Positions 33,500 through 41,879 of a DNA stretch of 64,000 bases are shown here, one piece after another. This stretch comes from Nonlabens dokdonensis DSW-6 (lineage in GTDB: Bacteria; Bacteroidota; Bacteroidia; Flavobacteriales; Flavobacteriaceae), in contig NC_020156.1 of assembly GCF_000332115.1 (NCBI RefSeq), positions 434,001 through 498,000 of the forward strand, given 5' to 3'. The notes under the pieces were generated by a model that did no database searches, was not told the DNA's origin, and saw only the letters and a list, made by a program, of their open reading frames with translations. Positions within the stretch are counted from its first letter, which is position 1, and every line of letters begins with the position of its first letter. Made by a program: the position numbers and the translations under genes.

Positions 33500-34465
33500 A
33501 TGCTTAAACAATTTTTGACTTTAGTATTGATCTTCTGTTTTACGATAATGAGCACTGCTCAAAATAAAGAATTTTTAGATAAAAAATTTGAAATGTCTAA
33601 TTCTCAAATGGCATCGTACTACAGAATAAAGACAGAAAACCCTTCTATTGGACTTATTAAATACGAGACCTATTATGTAGAAAACGATTCTTTACAATCA
33701 AAAGGTTATGTGAATTCTAAGAATCCAGATCGTAAATCTGGAACATGGCAATGGTATTACCCTAATGGAAGTAAAAGAAGTACTAAATCATATTCTAGTG
33801 GTCGTATAGTAGGTAATCAGTTGTTTTATTTTGAAGATGGTAGTATTCAAGAATCTTACAGTTATAACAAAAACGTAAAAAGAGAAATGCCATACCAATA
33901 CAATTATTTCAAATCAAATGACGGTAGAGTTTTGATTGAAAATGGTAATGGAACTTATAATGGTGTTTACCGAGGAAGATTAAGAAATGAAATCGATAGC
34001 ATAAGCGGACTTGTCCAAAACAAGCTTGCAGAAGGCAAATGGAAATCTTTTAAAAATGGTGAATTAATTTTAGAAGAAAAATTTAAGCAAGGTGTCTTTA
34101 TGTCTGGTATCCGGTATAAATCTGGAAAGAAATTAATTTATGATGATTTTTATACCAAGGCTGTTCCAGAAATGTCAATGGAGAAATTTAGACGCAAACT
34201 TAAAGCAAACATGAAGTATTATCATGAGAGAATTGATATTGATGAGCAAGATTATGTAGAGAAATTGATTTTATTGATTGATGTAAATACTGATGGGACT
34301 ATCACAAACATAAGGGTACAAGACGGTATGGGAAAAGGCCCTGATGAAGTAGCGATAAGGGCGGTAAGGAGAATTAAAGGAAAATGGAAACCTGCCACAT
34401 TACGCACGTTTCCAGTAAAAAGTACTTTTGCTTTTCCTTATACATTTGAAAGTAGAGGATTTTAG
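33500..34465 (+). CDS. Exported protein with MORN-like repeats and TonB C-terminal-like domain
   Basis: 321 aa. The signal peptide ends MSTAQ. The middle has MORN/toxin-antitoxin-like repeats (GTWQWYYPNGSKRSTKSYSSGR, QLFYFEDGSIQESYSY, EGKWKSFKNGELILEEKF). The last 90 residues resemble a TonB C-terminal domain (VEKLILLIDVNTDGTITNIRVQDG, AIRAVRRIKGKWKPA, STFAFPYTF). There is no N-terminal anchor helix other than the signal, so it is not a standard TonB; such fusions are common and uncharacterised in Bacteroidota. It ends at a clear terminator. Confidence 0.75.
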   Translation: MLKQFLTLVLIFCFTIMSTAQNKEFLDKKFEMSNSQMASYYRIKTENPSIGLIKYETYYVENDSLQSKGYVNSKNPDRKSGTWQWYYPNGSKRSTKSYSSGRIVGNQLFYFEDGSIQESYSYNKNVKREMPYQYNYFKSNDGRVLIENGNGTYNGVYRGRLRNEIDSISGLVQNKLAEGKWKSFKNGELILEEKFKQGVFMSGIRYKSGKKLIYDDFYTKAVPEMSMEKFRRKLKANMKYYHERIDIDEQDYVEKLILLIDVNTDGTITNIRVQDGMGKGPDEVAIRAVRRIKGKWKPATLRTFPVKSTFAFPYTFESRGF

Positions 34466-34493
34466 TCGATAATATTAAACGTCAATAACGTCT

Positions 34494-34523
34494 AAAATAC
34501 GAGCTTTGGCTCGTATTTTTTTT
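34494..34523 (+). terminator. Terminator after the MORN/TonB-like gene
   Basis: AAATACGAGC (34495-34504) pairs with GCTCGTATTT (34509-34518), tetraloop TTTG, followed by T residues. Confidence 0.92.
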
Positions 34524-34549
34524 ACATTTATACCAGTAAATCGCTCCCA

Positions 34550-35161
34550 TTGAAAAACAACAAAATTACAAACGCACAGGAATACATAGATAAATTTCCC
34601 AAATGGGAAGAACAGTTACGTACTGCTCGAGAAATTTTAAACAGTTTTCCTCTCGTGGAAACTATAAAATGGGGAGCACCTTGCTACACGTATAATGGCA
34701 CCAATCTTATTGGACTAGCTGGTTTTAAAAACCATTGCGCCATATGGTTTCATAAAGGTTCTCTACTTCAAGATAAACAAGAGGTCTTTGAAAATGCCCA
34801 ACCAGATAAAACAAAATTTTTACGACAGTTACGCTTTCGCGAAAGCGAGAACATCAATACTTCTTTACTAAAAGAATACATTGCCGAAGCTCTACAAATT
34901 GAAGAAACGGCAGTACCTCCTAATACAAAATCAAAATCAAAAACTAAAAAGGAATTTGAGTTAGCACCAGAGTTGAAAGATGTTTGTGAGACAGATGAGA
35001 AGCTGTTTCAAGCTTTTCAGAAATTATCTAATTACAACCAGCGTGAATATTCTGATTATATAAAAGAGGCCAAAAGAGAAAGTACTAAAGAGCGACGCAT
35101 TATTAAAATCAAATCACTAATCATGGAAGGTAAAAGCTTGCACGATAAATATAAAAAGTAA
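34550..35161 (+). CDS. DUF1801 / YdeI-OmpD-associated family protein
   Basis: 203 aa cytoplasmic protein. The N-terminal DUF1801 domain has YIDKFPKWEEQLRTAREIL, VETIKWGAPCYTYNGTNLIGL and HCAIWFHKG. The C-terminal YdeI-type segment has ELAPELKDVCETDEKLFQAFQKLSNYNQREYSDYIKEAKRESTKERRI. Starts at TTG 34550; no upstream ATG is available after the terminator. Function unknown (an iron-chaperone-like fold is known for the family). The palindrome at 34833 is translated as LRFRESE between the two domains. The next gene starts 1 bp after the stop. Confidence 0.82.
   Translation: MKNNKITNAQEYIDKFPKWEEQLRTAREILNSFPLVETIKWGAPCYTYNGTNLIGLAGFKNHCAIWFHKGSLLQDKQEVFENAQPDKTKFLRQLRFRESENINTSLLKEYIAEALQIEETAVPPNTKSKSKTKKEFELAPELKDVCETDEKLFQAFQKLSNYNQREYSDYIKEAKRESTKERRIIKIKSLIMEGKSLHDKYKK
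34833..34846. repeat. 14-bp palindrome copy 11 (in DUF1801 gene)
   Basis: Exact copy read as LRFRESE, the same frame as in the two kinases although the protein is unrelated. Confidence 0.92.
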
Positions 35162-35162
35162 T

Positions 35163-35654
35163 ATGCCGCAAATAAATCTTGAAACAATTATAAATGCGCC
35201 CATAGAGGTCGTATTTGATCTCGCACGTAGTATAGACCTGCATATTTTATCTCTCGAGCATACTAATGAACGAGCTGTAGCTGGTAGAACTTCAGGATTA
35301 GTTAAAAAAGGAGAAACAGTTACCTGGCGAGCAAAACATCTAGGAGTTACCCAAGAACTTACCAGTTTAATAACTGATGTGGAGCCTTATCATTATTTTG
35401 CTGATGAGTTAGTAAAAGGAGCTTTTAAGCACTTTAAACACGAGCATTTCTTTGAGACACAAAGGGATGGTTCTACACTTATGAAAGACATTTTTGATTA
35501 TACCTCACCTTTAGGTATTTTAGGAAAACTAGCTGATGTGCTATTCTTAGAAAAATACATGACCAGATTACTAGAACAAAGAAATCATACTTTAAAACAA
35601 GTCGCAGAAGATGGTAGATGGAAGGAGCTACCTGAAATGCAACCATCTCGATAG
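35163..35654 (+). CDS. SRPBCC-fold (START-like) protein
   Basis: 163 aa. INLETIINAPIEVVFDLARSIDLH is the opening strand-helix of the polyketide-cyclase/SRPBCC superfamily. It continues with VTWRAKHLGVTQELTSLI, GAFKHFKHEHFFE and TLMKDIFDYTSPLGILGKLADVLFL. Such proteins bind hydrophobic ligands in a helix-grip cavity; ligand unknown. It is coupled to the DUF1801 gene and convergent with yajC across a bidirectional terminator. Confidence 0.8.
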   Translation: MPQINLETIINAPIEVVFDLARSIDLHILSLEHTNERAVAGRTSGLVKKGETVTWRAKHLGVTQELTSLITDVEPYHYFADELVKGAFKHFKHEHFFETQRDGSTLMKDIFDYTSPLGILGKLADVLFLEKYMTRLLEQRNHTLKQVAEDGRWKELPEMQPSR

Positions 35655-35682
35655 TGATTCTCACCTCCATATTTTTCACAAA

Positions 35683-35708
35683 AAAACCCTTGATTTCTCA
35701 AGGGTTTT
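35683..35708. terminator. Bidirectional terminator between SRPBCC gene and yajC
   Basis: AAAACCCTTGA (35683-35693) and TCAAGGGTTTT (35698-35708), loop TTTC, A/T runs on both sides. The gyrB terminator has almost the same core. Confidence 0.92.
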
Positions 35709-35728
35709 ATAAATGAACATTGCTGTTC

Positions 35729-36031
35729 TTAATTTTCTTTAGTAATTACTTTCTCGTTTAATTTCTTAGAAAGCTCTGCAGAAATAGCACTTCTTTCAAA
35801 GGTCATTTTACCAGCTCCTGTTTCAATCATTACAGTACCTTTATCGGCATTGATTTGATTTACTTTACCGTGAATTCCACTTGTGGTAATTACTTTAGAA
35901 CCGACTTTAAGTGAGTCTGCAAATTCTTTTTCTTCCTTACGCTTTTTGGCTTGTGGTCTCATTATTAAAAAATAAAAAACCGCAATGATTAAAAGGTAAG
36001 GAGCAAAATTTATAATTGTGTTAGTATCCAT
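35729..36031 (-). CDS. yajC: Preprotein translocase subunit YajC
   Basis: Accessory inner-membrane component of the Sec holotranslocon with SecDF. 100 aa: one transmembrane helix (INFAPYLLIIAVFYFLIM), then the conserved RPQAKKRKEEKEFADSLKVGSKVITTSGIHGKV. Follows DUF1573 and nusB in the same direction, a common flavobacterial order. secDF is encoded separately at 51111-54179. Confidence 0.95.
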   Translation of the reverse strand: MDTNTIINFAPYLLIIAVFYFLIMRPQAKKRKEEKEFADSLKVGSKVITTSGIHGKVNQINADKGTVMIETGAGKMTFERSAISAELSKKLNEKVITKEN

Positions 36032-36043
36032 TAAGACTATACC

Positions 36044-36517
36044 TTATGCGTTAGGCGCAGAAGCCTTAGCTTTAGGAGTAACAATACCTTTGATACGGAT
36101 AGACTCAGTACCAGACTCTGTATTTGCCTTAATTGTAACTGTTTTAGTTTGTGCGTTAGGCTTACCGTTAGTATTAAATTTTACTAACATAGTACCTTCA
36201 CCACCTGGAGCGATAGGTTCTTTAGACCATGTAGGAACCGTACATCCACAAGATCCTTTTGCATTTACCACGATCAACGGAGCACTTCCTGTGTTCGTAA
36301 ATTTATATTCGTGCTCTACAACTGTACCTTCATCTACAGTTCCAAAGTCAAATTCAGTTTCTTGAAAAGTCATTTCTGGAAAATTGCCAGCAACTTCTTT
36401 ATTTGCAGCCGCAGCTGTTAAGTTTGCTTGATCAATCGTTGCAGATTCAGCTTTTTCATTACAGCTAGTAAGCGCCATTGTAGCTACTGCAGCTACCATT
36501 AAAACTAATTTTTTCAT
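36044..36517 (-). CDS. DUF1573 domain lipoprotein
   Basis: 157 aa. A lipoprotein signal with ALTSC, a short linker, then the Ig-like DUF1573 domain (FDFGTVDEGTVVEHEYKFTNTGSAPLIVV, SCGCTVPTWSKEPIAPGGEGTM, VKFNTNGKPNAQTKTVTIKAN). The GSCGCTVP motif is diagnostic. Function unknown. It lies 12 bp upstream of yajC. Confidence 0.9.
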   Translation of the reverse strand: MKKLVLMVAAVATMALTSCNEKAESATIDQANLTAAAANKEVAGNFPEMTFQETEFDFGTVDEGTVVEHEYKFTNTGSAPLIVVNAKGSCGCTVPTWSKEPIAPGGEGTMLVKFNTNGKPNAQTKTVTIKANTESGTESIRIKGIVTPKAKASAPNA

Positions 36518-36599
36518 CTTTTTTTATTTTAAAATTACTTAAAAATTTGCGGCAAATATAATTAAAAACATTGTTAGAAACAACGCTATTAACAGCAGT

Positions 36600-37535
36600 C
36601 TACAGCAATCCTCTTCCTATTTTATTTAATTGGTCGTTATTTTCAAATTCTTTAAGTAAGTTATCTAGAATACCGTTAATGAAGTTAGCACTCTTGGGCG
36701 TGCTGTAATCCTTAGAAATCTCTAGGTATTCATTGAGTGTCACTTTCACTGGAATTTGAGGGAAATACAGAAATTCTGCTTGTGCCATCATTATAAGTAC
36801 CAGATCTATTTGAGCAATACGATCTTTATCCCAATTAGGCGTTTTATGCTCGATTCTACCAGCTAGTTCGTCTATATTAAGAATAGTCTTCCTAAAAAGG
36901 CTTAAAGTAAATTTACCATCGTCATCATCCTTAAATAACGGTGGTAATGTAACGTCTTTACTAGGTTTTACTTTTCTTAAAAACTGAATAACCGTTGTAT
37001 TGATCAATGGATAATCATCAGTCCAGGTGATATTGACGTCTTCTAGATAATCTAGTAATTCATCGCTAGGCGCAATTATATCTTCATAGATATAAGTAAG
37101 AAACTTTAAATCCTTTTTTAATGAAGGTTCTTCGTCCATGGCATAAACGACAAAGGTTTTACTTTCTTGAATCTTATGATACAAATTCTCTACATACTTA
37201 GAATCTAAGTGCCATGGGTTGAGATTGCGCTGTTGTAATGCATCTTTAAGCGCTTGACTTTCTCTTAATTTTAAAAGAATCCTATTATCTATTAAATGTC
37301 TCGATGGATTATGCTCTACGCTACTAGAAATGCGCTGTTGTTTTTTGGTATGCTTATCAACAGCTACTTCATGAATTTTGACAAGTAATTGAACCATGTA
37401 TAAAAACAAGGTATATGATTGCGTCATACTTGAATTGACAAACTTCTCTAGATCTTTAAGATCATCAGGGCGTTGTCGTTGAAAAGAAAAGACTGCCTGC
37501 ATTACTTTGATGCGCAATTGTCTTCTGTTAAGCAT
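36600..37535 (-). CDS. nusB: Transcription antitermination protein NusB (long Bacteroidota form)
   Basis: 311 aa, about twice the enterobacterial length. N-terminal MLNRRQLRIKVMQAVFSFQR is the RNA-binding start. The C-terminal NusB core has DLVLIMMAQAEFLYFPQIPVKVTLNEYLEISKDYSTPKSANFINGILDNL. The extra helical middle is normal in this phylum. It binds boxA RNA with S10 during rRNA antitermination. Heads the nusB-DUF1573-yajC group. Confidence 0.93.
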   Translation of the reverse strand: MLNRRQLRIKVMQAVFSFQRQRPDDLKDLEKFVNSSMTQSYTLFLYMVQLLVKIHEVAVDKHTKKQQRISSSVEHNPSRHLIDNRILLKLRESQALKDALQQRNLNPWHLDSKYVENLYHKIQESKTFVVYAMDEEPSLKKDLKFLTYIYEDIIAPSDELLDYLEDVNITWTDDYPLINTTVIQFLRKVKPSKDVTLPPLFKDDDDGKFTLSLFRKTILNIDELAGRIEHKTPNWDKDRIAQIDLVLIMMAQAEFLYFPQIPVKVTLNEYLEISKDYSTPKSANFINGILDNLLKEFENNDQLNKIGRGLL

Positions 37536-37580
37536 AAGAACGATATTTTTTTACTTCAGCGATGCTTTTTTGTGATGTTA

Positions 37581-37594
37581 GCTTTCGCGAAAGC
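37581..37594. repeat. 14-bp palindrome copy 12 (upstream of nusB)
   Basis: Exact copy 45 bp upstream of the nusB start, in the intergenic gap to the dehydrogenase gene. Confidence 0.9.
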
Positions 37595-37663
37595 GGAATT
37601 ATAATAACTTTAAACCTATTTTCTATTTCTAAAAAACAGGGCAAAAATACTCTTTAATACGGA

Positions 37664-38770
37664 TTACTGACCTAAACTTTCATGTTTTCTGGCCATAATA
37701 CGAGCTTGTGCAATTTCCAAAGCTGCTTGATGGGTTGTTACTCCAGACTCTTGAGCTCGATTTAAGATTTCTATAGTAGTAGTATAGATATTCTCTGTCT
37801 TTCTCATGATTTCTGTACGATCATAGCCTTCTAACTCTGCATAAACATTGATAATACCACCTGCGTTGATTAAAAAATCTGGTGCATAAACGATGTCCTT
37901 ATTTTGCAAAATAGCCCCATGCTTGATCTCGTCTGCAAGCTGGTTGTTTGCAGCTCCAGCGATAATGGACGCCTGAATCTTATGTATCGTTTGATCATTA
38001 ATGGTTGCTCCTAAAGCACAAGGTGCATAAATATCCATTCTTTCAGAATACAGATCGTTACCACCATAAATAGTGGCACCGTATTTATCTCTTACCTCTT
38101 CAAGTCTGTCTTGATTAATGTCGGCAATAATAACATCTGCTCCTTCTTGAGTAAGATATTCTACAAGAGTTTCTCCTACGTGACCTATTCCTTCAACATA
38201 AATTCTTTTATCTTCAAGTACATCGCTCCCATATTTAAATTGAGCTGCAGCTTTCATTCCCATAAAAACTCCGTAAGCAGTTATAGGTGATGGGTTTCCT
38301 GCTCCACCTTTATCGGTAGAAATTCCAGTAACGTAAGGAGTAACCTCTCTTACCGTATCCATGTCTTCTGTATCCATCCCTACATCTTCGGCAGTGATGT
38401 AACGGCCGCTTAAGGAATGCACAAATTCACCGAATTTACGCATTAACTCAGGTGTTTTTTGAGTTTTTGCATCTCCGATGATTACAGCTTTCCCTCCTCC
38501 TAAATTAAGACCGGTGATAGCACTTTTAAAAGTCATACCGCGAGACAAACGCAGTACATCGTTAAGTGCCGCCCATTCATTTTCATATTGCCACATTCTG
38601 GTACCGCCTAATGCCGGTCCTAATACCGTATTGTGAATTCCTATAATGGCTTTCAATCCTGTATCTTTGTCGTTGCAAAAAACAATTTGTTCATGATTAT
38701 CAAAGGAAACCTGTCCAAATACTGGATCTTGATTGATAAGCTGTTCTAAGGAGTCAAATTCTTGAGACAT
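37664..38770 (-). CDS. Leucine/valine-type amino-acid dehydrogenase
   Basis: NAD-dependent oxidative deamination of branched-chain or related amino acids (Glu/Leu/Phe/Val dehydrogenase superfamily). 368 aa. LGPALGGTRMWQY and LSRGMTFKSAITGLNLGGGKAVI carry the substrate and catalytic lysines. TAEDVGMDTEDMD follows, then the Rossmann motif YVEGIGHVGETLVEYL, APCALGATINDQT, GAANNQL and FLINAGGIINVY. Exact amino-acid preference cannot be read; leucine dehydrogenase is the usual annotation. Single-gene unit. Confidence 0.88.
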   Translation of the reverse strand: MSQEFDSLEQLINQDPVFGQVSFDNHEQIVFCNDKDTGLKAIIGIHNTVLGPALGGTRMWQYENEWAALNDVLRLSRGMTFKSAITGLNLGGGKAVIIGDAKTQKTPELMRKFGEFVHSLSGRYITAEDVGMDTEDMDTVREVTPYVTGISTDKGGAGNPSPITAYGVFMGMKAAAQFKYGSDVLEDKRIYVEGIGHVGETLVEYLTQEGADVIIADINQDRLEEVRDKYGATIYGGNDLYSERMDIYAPCALGATINDQTIHKIQASIIAGAANNQLADEIKHGAILQNKDIVYAPDFLINAGGIINVYAELEGYDRTEIMRKTENIYTTTIEILNRAQESGVTTHQAALEIAQARIMARKHESLGQ

Positions 38771-38905
38771 AAAAAGAAAATTATGAGCTTTTGTTAGTTA
38801 TTAAAAAGCGTGCAAAAATAACTTCATTTTAGGGATTTAACAATTTACCATGCTTAATTTCCCGCTTTGTTATTAAAATAATTTTTACTTGCAGTAAGAT
38901 CATAA

Positions 38906-40657
38906 ATGAAAGAACTAAAAAAGCTCAATAAACTCTTTGCCAAATACAAATGGCAACTTATAGGAGGCGTTATAGTTACCATTATTTCTAGAGTTCTATC
39001 TCTTGTTTTGCCTAAGTATGTAGGTGAGATTATAAATTTATTAAGTGATTATACTGATGCCAGTGAAGCACAGAAAGAAGTTATAGGAGATCAACTTACT
39101 ATATACATACTTTATATTCTAGGTGCTACGTTATTAGCTGCTGGACTTACCTTTATCATGAGACAACTTATAATTGTTGTTTCTAGACATCTAGAATACG
39201 ATCTCAAAAACATCGTTTATCAACAATACCAAAGACTTTCTCTAGGTTTTTATAAACAGAATCGTACTGGAGATTTAATGAATCGTATTAGTGAAGATGT
39301 TTCCAAAGTACGTATGTACATGGGACCAGCAATTATGTATAGTATAAACATGCTGACACTTTTTGCCGTAGTAATTCCTGCAATGATCAACACCGCTCCT
39401 ACTCTTGCAGTTTATACTATTATCCCATTACCTATTTTATCTGTTGCCATATACGTAATAAGTCGTGAGATAAATAAAAGATCTACTTTAGTTCAAGAAT
39501 ACTTATCTAACTTAAATACGATATCGCAAGAATCTTTCAGCGGTATTTCTGTAATTAAAGCTTATAATCTTGCACCTCAAATGACGGAGCAATTTACAGA
39601 TGTTGCTAACGATAGTAAAGATAAGAACATCGATCTAGCCCGTATTCAGGCATTATTTTTCCCATTAATGGTATTGCTTATAGGTTTAAGCAATATCATG
39701 GTTATTTATATAGGAGGAAAACAAGTCATTGACGGAGTTATAGACGTAGGTACGATTCCAGAATTTCTTATTTACGTCAATATGCTTACCTGGCCAGTAG
39801 CTATTGTAGGATGGGTTACTAACATGATTCAGCAAGCAGAGGCTTCCCAAAAAAGAATTAATGAGTTTCTAGATATTGAACCAGCAATTCAAAACTTAAA
39901 TGAAGCATCAACAAAAGTTAAAGGTTCTATCGCATTTGATAAAGTGAACTTCATTTATGAAGACACTAACATACATGCTTTAAAAGATATCTCTTTTGAG
40001 ATTGAGGCTGGGAAAACTCTTGCCATACTAGGTAAAACTGGTAGTGGAAAATCGACCATTCTTGAACTTATAGGCCGACTCTACGATATTGAAAATGGAT
40101 CACTTACCATTGATAATAAAGAAATCAGATCTCTCAACCTTGATGATTTGAGAAGTTCTATAGGATATGTCCCTCAAGATGCTTTCTTATTTTCTGATAC
40201 CATAGGAAACAATATCGCTTTTGGTAAAAAAGATGCTTCTCAAGAAGAGATAGAAACAGCCGCCAAAAACGCAGTCGTACATAAAAATATAACCAACTTC
40301 ACAAAAGGTTATGAGACAGTATTAGGAGAACGAGGTATTACCTTAAGTGGTGGACAAAAACAGCGTGTTTCCATCGCAAGAGCCATAATTAAAAAACCGC
40401 AAATACTCTTATTTGACGATTGTTTAAGTGCCGTAGATACAGAAACAGAAGAAAAAATTCTTAATAATCTTAAAAAGGTAACACAAGATACGACTACCAT
40501 AATCGTAAGCCATCGTGTGAGCAGTGCAAAAAATGCAGATCAAATTATTGTTCTAGACGATGGTAAAATAATAGAAAGAGGTAACCATGATTCTCTATTA
40601 AATGAAAACGGTTACTATGCAGAACTCTTTGCAAACCAGATGCTAGAGGAAGAATAG
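38906..40657 (+). CDS. ABC exporter, fused permease and ATPase (MsbA/MdlB-like)
   Basis: 583 aa half-transporter. Six transmembrane helices in the first 310 residues, then the ATPase with Walker A GKTGSGKST (376-384), Q-loop in YVPQDAFLF, signature LSGGQKQRVSIARAI, Walker B LLFDDCLSAVD and switch His in IVSHRVSSA. The catalytic position after Walker B is Asp505 rather than the usual Glu, as in degenerate sites of heterodimeric exporters, so it may pair with another half-transporter or hydrolyse slowly. Substrate unknown (lipid or drug). Confidence 0.9.
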   Translation: MKELKKLNKLFAKYKWQLIGGVIVTIISRVLSLVLPKYVGEIINLLSDYTDASEAQKEVIGDQLTIYILYILGATLLAAGLTFIMRQLIIVVSRHLEYDLKNIVYQQYQRLSLGFYKQNRTGDLMNRISEDVSKVRMYMGPAIMYSINMLTLFAVVIPAMINTAPTLAVYTIIPLPILSVAIYVISREINKRSTLVQEYLSNLNTISQESFSGISVIKAYNLAPQMTEQFTDVANDSKDKNIDLARIQALFFPLMVLLIGLSNIMVIYIGGKQVIDGVIDVGTIPEFLIYVNMLTWPVAIVGWVTNMIQQAEASQKRINEFLDIEPAIQNLNEASTKVKGSIAFDKVNFIYEDTNIHALKDISFEIEAGKTLAILGKTGSGKSTILELIGRLYDIENGSLTIDNKEIRSLNLDDLRSSIGYVPQDAFLFSDTIGNNIAFGKKDASQEEIETAAKNAVVHKNITNFTKGYETVLGERGITLSGGQKQRVSIARAIIKKPQILLFDDCLSAVDTETEEKILNNLKKVTQDTTTIIVSHRVSSAKNADQIIVLDDGKIIERGNHDSLLNENGYYAELFANQMLEEE

Positions 40658-40681
40658 CTTTGATTTTTATTATATTTGAAG

Positions 40682-41326
40682 ATGCCCAAATATGTTGACG
40701 ACATAAACGATCTCGATTTAAGCAAAACCTACAGTTATGCAGATTATCTTTTGTGGCGATTTAAGGAAAGAGTAGAGCTTTTTAAAGGTAAAATATTTAA
40801 AATGAGTCCAGCGCCTAGCGCGTCGCACCAAAGAACAGTACTCTCATTTACAAGGTTTTTAGATAATTATTTTCAAAATGAGGAGTGTGAACTTTTTGTA
40901 GCTCCTTTTGACGTTTTTCTCCTTCCCAAGGAGAAGTCTAGCGTAGTACAACCAGATTTATGTGTCATTTGTGATGCAACAAAACTCGACGAGCGTGGCT
41001 GCCATGGCGCACCAGATTTAGTTATAGAAGTTCTATCCAAAGGAAACTCAAAAAAAGAAATCCAAAACAAATATGATCTTTATGAAGAAGCTGGCGTTAG
41101 AGAGTACTGGATTGTAGATTATATGAGACGTACCGTTCTTATCCATGTCTTGAATGAAAAAGGAACTTTTGTTCCACAAAGGCTGCGTACAGAAGGTGAT
41201 CATATCACATCAACTATTTTTCCGAAATTATCAAGCCCAGTTGACGAACTATTTATAGGAGTAACTGATAGTTTAAATGAGCCCGAAGCAGAATATACTA
41301 CTCAAAACAGAGTCAACAGACTATAA
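40682..41326 (+). CDS. Uma2 family restriction-endonuclease-like protein (DUF820)
   Basis: 214 aa from ATG 40682. The PD-(D/E)xK-type fold is marked by VQPDLCVICDATKLDERGCHGAPDLVIEVLSKGNSKKEIQNKYDLYEEAGVREYWIVDY. Uma2 proteins are abundant in cyanobacteria and scattered elsewhere; nuclease activity is predicted from fold and the biological role is unknown. It starts 24 bp after the ABC exporter gene. Confidence 0.85.
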   Translation: MPKYVDDINDLDLSKTYSYADYLLWRFKERVELFKGKIFKMSPAPSASHQRTVLSFTRFLDNYFQNEECELFVAPFDVFLLPKEKSSVVQPDLCVICDATKLDERGCHGAPDLVIEVLSKGNSKKEIQNKYDLYEEAGVREYWIVDYMRRTVLIHVLNEKGTFVPQRLRTEGDHITSTIFPKLSSPVDELFIGVTDSLNEPEAEYTTQNRVNRL

Positions 41327-41415
41327 AACAACACCTTACCATTTAAAGCGATAATACACTCTTGTTTTTAGCTTTTTTTTCTATTTTTGATCGCAACTTA
41401 ACTTTAAAGAAGAAC

Positions 41416-41802
41416 ATGGGCGATAGAGATTACCAAGAACAAGAAGAGATATTTTCAAAAGTAGTACGTGCAGGAAGACGCACCTATTTCTTTGATGTAA
41501 GAGCTACAAAAGCAGACGATTATTACCTAACTATTACAGAAAGTAAAAAATTTACTAATGACGACGGTAGCTTTCACTTTAAGAAGCACAAGATCTATTT
41601 ATACAAAGAGGACTTTCAGGAATTTGGCGATACCTTAAAAGAGATCACTGATTTCATAATTAAAGAAAAAGGTGGCGAGGTCATTTCAGACCGTCATCAG
41701 TCTAACTACAAAAGAGAAGATCAAGCAACTCCAGCTGATAGTGATGCGGCAGAGCCTAATCATCCAGCAAGTTTTACCAATATTAATTTTGAAGACATAT
41801 AA
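41416..41802 (+). CDS. PUR-alpha-like DNA/RNA-binding protein (DUF3276)
   Basis: 128 aa from ATG 41416. The single PUR repeat is EEIFSKVVRAGRRTYFFDVRATKADDYYLTITESKKF and FKKHKIYLYKEDFQEFGDTLKEITDFI, followed by an acidic disordered tail. Bacterial PUR proteins of this family bind single-stranded nucleic acid as dimers; the cellular role in Bacteroidota is not established. A terminator follows. Confidence 0.88.
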   Translation: MGDRDYQEQEEIFSKVVRAGRRTYFFDVRATKADDYYLTITESKKFTNDDGSFHFKKHKIYLYKEDFQEFGDTLKEITDFIIKEKGGEVISDRHQSNYKREDQATPADSDAAEPNHPASFTNINFEDI

Positions 41803-41824
41803 ACGTCCAACACAAAATTTTCTT

Positions 41825-41853
41825 AAAGTCTTTCTAACCGAAAGGCTTTTTTT
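41825..41853 (+). terminator. Terminator after the PUR-like gene
   Basis: AAAGTCTTTC (41825-41834) pairs with GAAAGGCTTT (41840-41849; one G-T pair), then a T-run. It ends 27 bp before the M14 peptidase ATG. Confidence 0.9.
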
Positions 41854-41879
41854 ATTTTTAGAATTCAAGATAACAATCC

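Noticed and set aside
40682..41326. Uma2 gene considered as a restriction or transposon remnant
   Set aside because: The reading frame is intact with complete motifs, and no methylase, transposase or terminal repeats are adjacent.
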